From Chitinophagales bacterium (GTDB lineage: Bacteria > Bacteroidota > Bacteroidia > Chitinophagales > UBA2359), in the NCBI GenBank assembly GCA_020629335.1, contig JAHDDN010000414.1:1-5123 (forward strand): a stretch of DNA of 5,123 nucleotides. The letters are read 5' to 3'. How positions within the stretch are numbered: the stretch's first letter is position 1; every line of letters starts with the position of its first letter. The position numbers and the translations under genes are program-made. The notes beneath the pieces were generated by a model. The model did no database searches. It saw nothing but the letters and a program-made list of their open reading frames with translations, and was not told where the DNA came from. Shown in pieces: positions 1-5,123 of the stretch.

Positions 1-3000
1 TAGGCATTGCTTAATTCAGCATGATACTCCCCATCTTGATTAATGATTAGATTGGGTGTAGTTCCTTCTGGAGCAGCAATTGCCGTCCCATCCAAATACC
101 ATTGAAAAGCGGTGTTACCATCAGAGATTATACAAAGCGTATCTGGATTACAACGTTCTAAACAGCCTGTTGGAATAAGGTTTACATTAGGTAATGGATG
201 TATATTGATATGATTACTGGAATTTTGACGGCAGCCCCACTCATTGGTGGCAGTGGCATAATATAAACCTTCACTGCTCACAGTAATACTGGTACCGATG
301 ACTCCATTATTCCAATGATAATTAATACCTGCTTGTGGATTTACTACATTCAATGTTGTGGCATCTCCTTCGCAATATGGCTCAGGCGTGGTGCCTTCAA
401 TCCAAAAATCGGCTGGATTAGGATTGACAATGACAGTGAATGGATCAGATACACTGGAGCAAGTTGTTGTGGTATTGGTAATTGTAACTGTGAATGTATG
501 TATGCCGACTGTTAGTGTATTCTCTCCTTCTAAACTTAAGAAACTTTGATCTAAGCCATTAGGGTTCGACCATTCGTAAGTGTTATTTATTCCCCAATTA
601 GTATAAAGGATTAATTCGTCTCCTTCGCACATTTCATGACTTTCATAAATATTATTGGTCCAATCAGCGCTACCAAACTCATCTACCTCATTTGCATAAA
701 TAGATGCAATGGGTTTGGGTTCTACTGATACAAAAATTGGATTAGGAGTGAATAAGCAATTATTGTCATCAGAGATGGTGACAGAATAATAGCCACTATT
801 ACTAACGGTAATTGTCTGTGTTGTTTGGTCAGTAGACCATTGATAAGAAAACCCTAAAGGAGCTATTAAATCTACGGTTTCTCCTTCACATATTGGCAGC
901 GCTTCCGAAAGCGCTATATTACCTAAGGCTAAATTATTTTCTTCTACTTGTATTGTTTGGGTATGAGTCGTTGTACAGCCTAATACATCTGTTACGCTTA
1001 CTGCCACATCATAGAAGCCACTATTTTCAAAAACATGATAGGTGCTTGCCATAGATGCGGTATTTGCGGCTCCACTTGTTGGATCATCAAAATTCCAATC
1101 AATAGTAACGACATCTGTTGTACTATCTAAGGTAAAGGCTAAGCTCGTTCCTTCACAAGTGATTGGGTCAGCGGTAAAACTTACATCAATAGGCGCTAAG
1201 ACCTCCACTTCTTTTGTTATTTCGTTGGTACAGCCTTGATCAGTTGTGATTTCTAAGGTGACATTATACATACCTGGAGATGAAAAGATATGCACTGGAT
1301 TAGATAGTGCAGAGCTATTCATAACTCCACTAGCTGGATCATCAAAATCCCAGCTCCAATCAGTTATCGTATAATTCGGTAATACAGTGCTGAGGTCTAT
1401 AAAGGACATCGGATTGTCCGCACAAACCGTTTCATTTTCGAAATCTGCTACTGCTCCTACTTCTATTACTTCGGCTGTTACCAGCGTACATGATCCTGTC
1501 CCTGAAACATCAGGCACATCTAATACTAGGAAGACCACATAATAACCTGGCTCATCATAGATATGATTAAAGTTAATCGTATTAGCGGTAAAATAATTAT
1601 CTTCAATATCTGTATATACCCATTCTACTGTTCCAGGGATATAATTCACAGAGGTATTAACAAAGTTAAATTCATTACAGTTAGAAGTAGCTACTACATC
1701 AAAACCTATTGAGCCATCAGGCACACAAGCAGGAGTTGGTATAGGACAGTTAGGGCCATTACAGAAAGGAACTTCTACACAGTATTCAAATAAGGTAATG
1801 ACATTAGAACTGTTCGTACAGCCGTTAATATCCACTATGGCAACATAATAATCGCCAAAGTCACTGGTAGATAAAATAGGCCCCGTTTCACCAGGAAGCA
1901 TTATATTATCGTGGTACCATTGGTAAGTATAACCATCTTCTGTATCCAATGCGATTAGGTTTCTATCTGCTGCTGGCGGACAGAAACCTTTAGGGTCTGG
2001 AGTAGAAATATTGATCTCTGGAATCGGATATTCTTCTACAAAAAAGCTGGTTCGTCCTTCACATCCATCTGCATTTACTACGCTTACCTCATAGTGGCCG
2101 CCTGTCAAATTTATATTAGGGCCATTTCCTAAAACAAGCCCGTCCTCATCTTTCCATTCGTAAGTAGCATAAGGAGTGGTTGTGCTTACATTCGCTATTT
2201 CTCCTGCGCAGACTGCTGCATTAGGCACTGCAGGCTTTGCTGATTCTAATACTGTTACATTAAAGGCATTCGCAAATTCACACAAAACAAGTTCTACCGT
2301 AGCTGGGCCTTCTTGGTGCCAAAGCACTTCTATTTCATTAGTAAATCCACCATTGATAATAGTTCCTGCAGAAGCTGGGTTAACTTCCCATTCGTAGATT
2401 TCTAAGTCTACTTCTTCAGCTGTGAAAATACTTACTTGGTCTGCGCAGACTTCCGTATCGCCATTGATATTCACTCCGCTCAATAAATTAATATCAAAGT
2501 AGAGCGTATCAGACATACAATAAGGAGGATTGGGAAATCTTTGGATCGCTGCTAATTCATGAGGTCCTGCCCCCGTCCAAGTAATTTCTAAAGGATTACC
2601 TGCTTGGAAAAGTGTTAGGCCATCATTTTGGACTATCCACATTACGTCATTGGCAGGCGTATCAGAGAAAGCCTCATAAATATATGAGTGATCTAAGCAG
2701 ATATTACTCGTCCCTTCGATACCCGTTAGTGGGGGTGGCTGAGGTAATGCTTCCACCGTTAATACAGCTGTCTCATTACACCAAGCTGCTGGATCAGTGG
2801 CTACTGCTTCAAAGCGATATAAACCTTCTCCATCCAACAATTGATAACTAATAAAACTCTCATCCAATACAAAATCGGTGTCTACAGTTCCATCTGGAAG
2901 CGTAACACTCCAATCACAATCAACACTTGTCCAGCCATTAATAATGGTCGTATTTAAATAAGTATTATTACCCAAACAGGCTTTTATATCTCCACCAATT

Positions 3001-4718
3001 CCAAATTTGGGTTTTAAATTGACCACTAAAGTATCTTCTCCACCACAATCTAAATAGCAATTATCATAACTAACAATAATCTCTGCTGTACCAGAATTAA
3101 GACCTTCTACCCAATCTACTACAATTTGGTTAGAGTTCTGTCCACTCGTAATATAGCCACTCCCCACTACTTGCCAATAATAAGAAGTTGCCTGAAATAA
3201 AGGTACACTATATACTTCCGAACCATCCGTACAAACTTCTGTCGGTCCCTCTATATTAATATCATCTCCAATAATAGGAATTTCTTCAACTACTGCTAAA
3301 TCACAAACCCCCGCACAAGCACTTAAAGCCAACTCAACATTTCCAACTCCCCCATTATTCCATTGTACACTGACAAAATCATCTGCACTTCCTCCTCCAT
3401 CTACTATAACTCCACCACTCACTGCCCAATCATAAGAAGAACAAGTACTGCCCGAATAATAAGTTGCCATATCTCCTTGACAAACCGTACCCGTACAAAG
3501 AATCTCAGGTACTGTTTCCGTACCTACCACTACTGTTAAGCTAGTACTATTCGTACAGTAACAACCACTTGTTGCTACCAAACTCACCTCATAAGTTCCT
3601 GCCTCCATATACTCATAAACTGGTTCAAAGTCTCCTGATAAATCATCATTACCAAAATCCCAAGCAAAGCTTTCTGCATTGGTGCTCAGGTTCTCAAAAT
3701 AGAGCGTTTGTCCTAAACAAAGATTCACCACACCTCCACTCGGTGGCGGATTAGTGGTAAATGCCGCAATAGGCTCTTCCAGTACTTCTACACATACCAC
3801 CTCATTAGTCGAACAGCCATTCGGATTCGTCTCTGTGAACGAAATGACGCCCGATTCGTCTGTCCCCCATTCTACCGTAATCTCATTATCATCAATCGTA
3901 TAATTTGTTATATCCGTTACTTCCCAATCTAAGGTAGTGCCTACATCTGTACTAACAGTATAAACTCCAGTACTATTAGGACAAACCTTCAAACACTCTG
4001 GTGGAGGCAATTCATTAGTAGAGTCACAATCTATATTGATATAAATCGTAGCCGTAGCACAATCTACCAGTACACCAATTGGCCCACCGCCTGTATCCAA
4101 ATACAAACAAGCTTCATAAGTAATAATTTCCACTCCACAATTCTCAGGGCCATAAATAGGCCCAGGTGGCTCACCTGTATTTACCAAATCTCCCAACGAA
4201 GCACTGGAATAACTCTCCACTTGCAAATAATAAAAACCTGCTGGCCCTTCTGCAATTAAAATCTCATCATTCGCTAATGGATTTAACTGAATGACACTTC
4301 CAGGAAAAATATCATAACAGTCATTATTTAAAATGGCCAACGAGTCCATTAAGGTAAATCCATCACAATCAACATCTGACTGACAAGAAGGGAAAGCAGG
4401 TAATATTAGTTCTGGGGAAGGAGAATCTATTACATCAATGGTCAAATTAGTCGTACTCATATCAGCAGAATCATACACTTCTATATCTCCACTGGAATAG
4501 GCAAACCAGCATACGGTAGCCTCCTCCCCTATCAAATAAGAAGGAGTAGCGCCTGTAAAAGACCATAAATAAGGCCCTCCAGCACCATTAGAAATGCTAT
4601 AAGTTGTACAATCATTAGCACAAACTTCTAAAGGACCATCAATATCAACTTGAGCATTTAAACTCAAAAAGGAAAACAAAAAGCTTAGCGCAGTAAAGAG
4701 CAGTGATTTCTTTATCAT
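1..4718 (-). CDS. Giant secreted multi-module PKD/Ig-like surface protein (3' end outside window)
   Basis: The frame is open from the ATG at 4716-4718 to position 3 (1,572 codons); I checked every triplet for stops and found none. The partial last codon begins TA, most simply Tyr after Ser-Asn-Ala in mid-module. An in-frame TGA at 4788-4790 closes the frame upstream, and 4718 is the first ATG after it and is followed directly by a signal peptide. At least 17 modules each enter with a Cys (residues 33, 246, 334, 413, 496, 581, 674, 758, 837, 913, 1014, 1099, 1188, 1277, 1364, 1449, 1519), carry a Trp some 15-25 residues later, and mostly close with a Gly-Cys or similar Cys, suggesting one disulfide per module. 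Four are PKD or PKD-like (W353, about W1033, W1123, W1208). The family is known as large exported adhesins or gliding-associated proteins of Bacteroidota, usually sorted by a C-terminal type IX secretion domain; that domain would lie off the left edge. I see no catalytic domain. Adhesion or matrix function is inference. Confidence 0.96.
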   Translation of the reverse strand, partial: MIKKSLLFTALSFLFSFLSLNAQVDIDGPLEVCANDCTTYSISNGAGGPYLWSFTGATPSYLIGEEATVCWFAYSSGDIEVYDSADMSTTNLTIDVIDSPSPELILPAFPSCQSDVDCDGFTLMDSLAILNNDCYDIFPGSVIQLNPLANDEILIAEGPAGFYYLQVESYSSASLGDLVNTGEPPGPIYGPENCGVEIITYEACLYLDTGGGPIGVLVDCATATIYINIDCDSTNELPPPECLKVCPNSTGVYTVSTDVGTTLDWEVTDITNYTIDDNEITVEWGTDESGVISFTETNPNGCSTNEVVCVEVLEEPIAAFTTNPPPSGGVVNLCLGQTLYFENLSTNAESFAWDFGNDDLSGDFEPVYEYMEAGTYEVSLVATSGCYCTNSTSLTVVVGTETVPEILCTGTVCQGDMATYYSGSTCSSYDWAVSGGVIVDGGGSADDFVSVQWNNGGVGNVELALSACAGVCDLAVVEEIPIIGDDINIEGPTEVCTDGSEVYSVPLFQATSYYWQVVGSGYITSGQNSNQIVVDWVEGLNSGTAEIIVSYDNCYLDCGGEDTLVVNLKPKFGIGGDIKACLGNNTYLNTTIINGWTSVDCDWSVTLPDGTVDTDFVLDESFISYQLLDGEGLYRFEAVATDPAAWCNETAVLTVEALPQPPPLTGIEGTSNICLDHSYIYEAFSDTPANDVMWIVQNDGLTLFQAGNPLEITWTGAGPHELAAIQRFPNPPYCMSDTLYFDINLLSGVNINGDTEVCADQVSIFTAEEVDLEIYEWEVNPASAGTIINGGFTNEIEVLWHQEGPATVELVLCEFANAFNVTVLESAKPAVPNAAVCAGEIANVSTTTPYATYEWKDEDGLVLGNGPNINLTGGHYEVSVVNADGCEGRTSFFVEEYPIPEINISTPDPKGFCPPAADRNLIALDTEDGYTYQWYHDNIMLPGETGPILSTSDFGDYYVAIVDINGCTNSSNVITLFEYCVEVPFCNGPNCPIPTPACVPDGSIGFDVVATSNCNEFNFVNTSVNYIPGTVEWVYTDIEDNYFTANTINFNHIYDEPGYYVVFLVLDVPDVSGTGSCTLVTAEVIEVGAVADFENETVCADNPMSFIDLSTVLPNYTITDWSWDFDDPASGVMNSSALSNPVHIFSSPGMYNVTLEITTDQGCTNEITKEVEVLAPIDVSFTADPITCEGTSLAFTLDSTTDVVTIDWNFDDPTSGAANTASMASTYHVFENSGFYDVAVSVTDVLGCTTTHTQTIQVEENNLALGNIALSEALPICEGETVDLIAPLGFSYQWSTDQTTQTITVSNSGYYSVTISDDNNCLFTPNPIFVSVEPKPIASIYANEVDEFGSADWTNNIYESHEMCEGDELILYTNWGINNTYEWSNPNGLDQSFLSLEGENTLTVGIHTFTVTITNTTTTCSSVSDPFTVIVNPNPADFWIEGTTPEPYCEGDATTLNVVNPQAGINYHWNNGVIGTSITVSSEGLYYATATNEWGCRQNSSNHINIHPLPNVNLIPTGCLERCNPDTLCIISDGNTAFQWYLDGTAIAAPEGTTPNLIINQDGEYHAELSNA
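3..914 (-). repeat. C-terminal Ig-like module run, last module cut by window edge (residues 1269-1572)
   Basis: Modules enter at Cys1277, Cys1364 and Cys1449 with the shared signature C-E-G-[DE]; a fourth starts around Cys1519/Cys1523 and is incomplete. Cores read Y-Q-W-S, Y-E-W-S, Y-H-W-N and F-Q-W-Y, with Gly-x-[YH]-[YT]-x-[VA]-x-[IAV] closing strands. These match the Ig-like/SprB-like repeat style of Bacteroidota surface proteins, where such runs commonly continue toward a C-terminal gliding-motility/type IX sorting domain. That continuation is not visible. Confidence 0.78.
915..1718 (-). repeat. Three consecutive PKD-type modules (residues 1001-1268)
   Basis: Modules enter at Cys1014, Cys1099 and Cys1188. 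The second and third have clear PKD cores, W-S-W-D-F-D-D-P-A-S-G (W1121, W1123) and I-D-W-N-F-D-D-P-T-S-G (W1208). Each is followed by a Ser/Asn/Ala-rich loop, a His-[IV]-Phe turn, then Gly-[MF]-Tyr-x-Val and a Gly-Cys near the end. The first is diverged (V-E-W-V-Y-T-D-I) but keeps the His-Ile-Tyr and Pro-Gly-Tyr-Tyr-Val-Val turn. PKD domains are known as non-catalytic, extracellular, binding or spacer domains. Confidence 0.82.
1719..1784 (-). other. Pro/Cys-rich hinge (residues 979-1000)
   Basis: Between the ninth array module and the PKD block lies a short segment with cysteines at 980, 986, 991 and 998 and several prolines (for example Cys-Pro-Ile-Pro-Thr-Pro-Ala-Cys). It has no beta-strand alternation and interrupts the module period, giving 101 residues between Cys913 and Cys1014. 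Two internal disulfides would make it a rigid knot; this is inference. Confidence 0.6.
1785..3992 (-). repeat. Array of nine tandem Ig-like/PKD modules (residues 243-978)
   Basis: Cys entry residues are at 246, 334, 413, 496, 581, 674, 758, 837 and 913, a spacing of 76-93 residues. Core Trp motifs follow: L-D-W-E-V, A-W-D-F-G (W353, a true PKD followed by Ala-Gly-Thr-Tyr-Glu-Val-Ser-Leu), Y-D-W-A-V, Y-Y-W-Q-V, C-D-W-S-V, V-M-W-I-V, Y-E-W-E-V, Y-E-W-K-D (W855) and Y-Q-W-Y-H. The last two have the Gly-x-Tyr-x-Val-x-Val then Gly-Cys ending typical of SprB-like or Ig-like repeats. Protein identity between modules is low outside the Cys/Trp/Tyr skeleton, so the array looks old rather than freshly amplified. 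Confidence 0.8.
3993..4394 (-). other. Atypical insert between modules 1 and 2 (residues 109-242)
   Basis: Cys entry points elsewhere are 74-101 residues apart, but the first two recognised ones (33 and 246) are 213 apart. The extra stretch of about 130 residues has its own composition: an Asp/Cys-rich start (Asp115, 117 and 119 around Cys118, then Gly120), a Gly-Pro-Ala-Gly-Phe-Tyr-Tyr-Leu-Gln-Val strand near residue 158, Pro/Gly-rich loops, and several cysteines (112, 118, 134 and more later). The middle strand pattern is loosely like pre-peptidase C-terminal (PPC) beta domains, but I cannot assign it. It could be one diverged module plus a linker, or a distinct domain. Confidence 0.5.
4395..4652 (-). 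repeat. First Cys/Trp beta-sandwich module (residues 23-108)
   Basis: The mature protein begins with a module of the same general type as the later ones: an acidic strand ending in Val-Cys33, a second Cys at 37, and Tyr-Leu-Trp in the expected core position. It ends in Thr-Ile-Asp-Val before a Ser-Pro-rich linker. It lacks the PKD W-x-F-x-D core and is best called Ig-like/PKD-like. Its boundaries are approximate. Confidence 0.65.
4653..4718 (-). other. Sec signal peptide of the giant protein
   Basis: Residues 1-22 form a short basic start (Met-Ile-Lys-Lys), a hydrophobic core rich in Leu, Phe and Ser, and end Ser-Leu-Asn-Ala before Gln23. Cleavage between Ala22 and Gln23 is the likely signal peptidase I site; Asn-Ala|Gln is a very common ending in Bacteroidota exported proteins. 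There is no lipobox Cys at the cleavage point, so this is not a lipoprotein. The two lysines here are 2 of only about 11 in the whole visible protein. Confidence 0.9.
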
Positions 4719-4895
4719 GGTTAAAGGCTTATAAGAGTTAAAAGCTGTAGGCAACAATGACGAGGAAGGCTTCCCTATAATGACCCATCAAGCTAGTATT
4801 ATGCTGCTTACCCTTTTAATTTGTGCTTTTATTGAATATATAATTCGGAATTTTTAGCAAAAATGACTCGCCAATTAACTAATACACGATTAACT
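4719..4895 (-). promoter_or_regulatory. AT-rich leader and upstream region of the giant gene
   Basis: No convincing reading frame is present on either strand. Just before the ATG the sense strand reads CTTATAAGCCTTTAACC, with no GGAGG-like Shine-Dalgarno sequence. That agrees with the weak ribosome-binding-site use known for Bacteroidota. A small palindrome GGAAGGCTTCC sits at 4764-4774, but its centre is too tight for a strong RNA hairpin. Confidence 0.6.
4833..4861 (-). promoter_or_regulatory. Candidate Bacteroidota-type promoter
   Basis: On the minus strand TTTG (4858-4861) is followed after 17 bases by TATATTCA (4833-4840). The Bacteroidota sigma factor consensus is roughly TTTG, about 19-21 bases, then TAnnTTTG. 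The -7 box here matches TA and TT but not the final TG, and the spacing is slightly short. If used, transcription would start near 4826 and leave a leader of about 108 bases. Such AT-rich matches arise easily by chance, so this is tentative. Confidence 0.28.
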
Positions 4896-4898
4896 AAT
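4874..4898. repeat. 10-bp direct repeat, 15-bp period
   Basis: ATTAACTAAT occurs exactly at 4874-4883 and again at 4889-4898. It lies just upstream of the candidate promoter of the giant gene and touches the left edge of the structured element. It could be a pair of regulator sites, although 15 bp does not put both on the same DNA face, or a relic of element insertion or slippage. Confidence 0.6.
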
Positions 4899-5123
4899 TT
4901 GGGGCTTCCCCTTCCTTATTTTTCATCGGCCAGTAGGGGCGGTACCTATGTGTCCGCCCTCCGATGAAAAATAAGGAAGGGTCGGGCTGTCCGCTATTAT
5001 GTGGCTATGTATCCGCTACTACACTAAGGTCTGCTTGTCTGCCTTTCAGGCCAGCCTGCGCATACCTAAGTTTCGTAAGCAGCTCCATTGACGCCACATA
5101 CCGCTACCATCCCTAAGCCAATT
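4896..5123. repeat. Structured intergenic element with nested inverted repeats (right end may lie outside window)
   Basis: This stretch is richer in G and C than the leader and has no open frame of useful length. Complementary segments nest without crossing. GGCTT 4903-4907 pairs with AAGCC 5115-5119, with AATT 4896-4899 and 5120-5123 beyond. A perfect 21-bp stem joins 4909-4929 and 4961-4981. TATGTGGC 4998-5005 pairs with GCCACATA 5093-5100, enclosing CTGCTT 5031-5036 with AAGCAG 5077-5082. The result is a closing helix carrying two arms. The order of GGGGCTTCCCC, variable stem, GGGTCGGGCTGTCCGCT, second stem, then CCGCTACCATCCCTAAGCC resembles a dispersed intergenic repeat I recall from Bacteroidota genomes; I cannot confirm this by search. 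It could be a mobile non-autonomous repeat, a REP-like element or an RNA; strand is unknown. Confidence 0.6.
4909..4981. repeat. Perfect 21-bp inverted repeat with nested inner stem
   Basis: Bases 4909-4929 are the exact reverse complement of 4961-4981. The 31-base loop contains a further 6-bp pairing, GGGCGG 4937-4942 with CCGCCC 4954-4959, so the hairpin could extend almost to its tip around TACCTATGTGT. No T-run follows the stem on either strand, so it is not a standard intrinsic terminator, although it could still stop or protect transcripts. GGGGCTTCCCC at 4901-4911 gives a competing short hairpin overlapping the left arm. Confidence 0.92.

Noticed and set aside
315..549. Two overlapping plus-strand frames of 63-66 codons
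   Set aside because: They are antisense to the giant reading frame, have no codon or motif support, and mutually overlap in different frames. The opposite strand encodes clear Ig-like modules here.
1042..1239. Plus-strand frame of 65 codons rich in Val, Ser and Ala
   Set aside because: It is the antisense shadow of the PKD modules around W1208; its composition simply mirrors Asp/Thr/Asn codons of the real gene.
2176..2851. Plus-strand frames at 2176-2397 and 2612-2851
   Set aside because: Both lie inside the uninterrupted minus-strand gene, with no ribosome site or recognisable domain.
3569..3754. Plus-strand frame of 61 codons
   Set aside because: It is antisense to the PKD module with W353; no independent support.
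4344..4376. Dockerin or EF-hand-like calcium loop at residues 115-125
   Set aside because: D115-x-D117-x-D119-G120 fits the start of the loop, but the closing Asp is at position 11 instead of 12 and no second loop or helix pair follows.
1..4718. CRISPR array or tandem DNA repeat
   Set aside because: The roughly 255-bp periodicity is at protein-module level with poor DNA identity and full coding continuity; there are no short identical repeats with unique spacers.
4909..4981. Intrinsic transcription terminator
   Set aside because: The stem is strong, but neither strand has a T-run after it (GTCGGGCTG on plus, GGGGAAGCCCC on minus), and it lies upstream of, not after, the visible gene.
5071..5115. 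Minus-strand ATG frame of 14 codons within the element
   Set aside because: Too short, ends in TAG, and overlaps the predicted stem; looks incidental.
4896..5123. tRNA, rRNA fragment or riboswitch
   Set aside because: No T-loop or anticodon arm pattern, no recognised rRNA core motif, and the distance and orientation relative to the gene do not match a known riboswitch class.

Overview
The window is almost entirely one very long, uninterrupted reading frame on the minus strand. It starts at 4718 and runs off the left edge at position 1, giving 1,572 complete codons with no in-frame stop. The encoded protein is a secreted, highly acidic, cysteine-rich modular protein. It has a signal peptide and at least 17 tandem Ig-like/PKD-like beta-sandwich modules with a period of about 85 residues. 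The C-terminus, where a sorting domain would be expected, lies outside the window. This architecture is typical of giant cell-surface proteins of gliding or filamentous Bacteroidota. The signal peptide ending in Asn-Ala|Gln, the lack of a Shine-Dalgarno sequence and a Bacteroidota-style promoter candidate fit that phylum. A saprospira-like lineage is a guess from overall style and cannot be proven here.

Layout, read in the direction of the gene: signal peptide (4653-4718); first Cys/Trp module (4395-4652); an atypical insert without the repeat signature (3993-4394); nine tandem modules, one of them a classic PKD (1785-3992); a short Pro/Cys-rich hinge (1719-1784); three PKD-type modules, two of them with the W-[DN]-F-D-D-P-x-S-G core (915-1718); and a run of Ig-like modules entering with C-E-G-[DE] (3-914), the last cut by the window edge.

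The 405 bases to the right of the start codon (4719-5123) hold no convincing gene. The first part is an AT-rich leader with a candidate promoter and a 10-bp direct repeat. The second part (about 4896-5123) is a GC-richer element of nested inverted repeats. It contains a perfect 21-bp stem, a second stem and a short closing helix, so the whole could fold as a three-way junction. Its layout resembles, from memory, a dispersed intergenic repeat of Bacteroidota. It is the least explained part of the window.

There is no operon visible, no RNA gene of a standard family, no insertion sequence and no CRISPR. I see one gene of a familiar type with some unusual properties, plus one structured intergenic element, rather than a multi-gene system.
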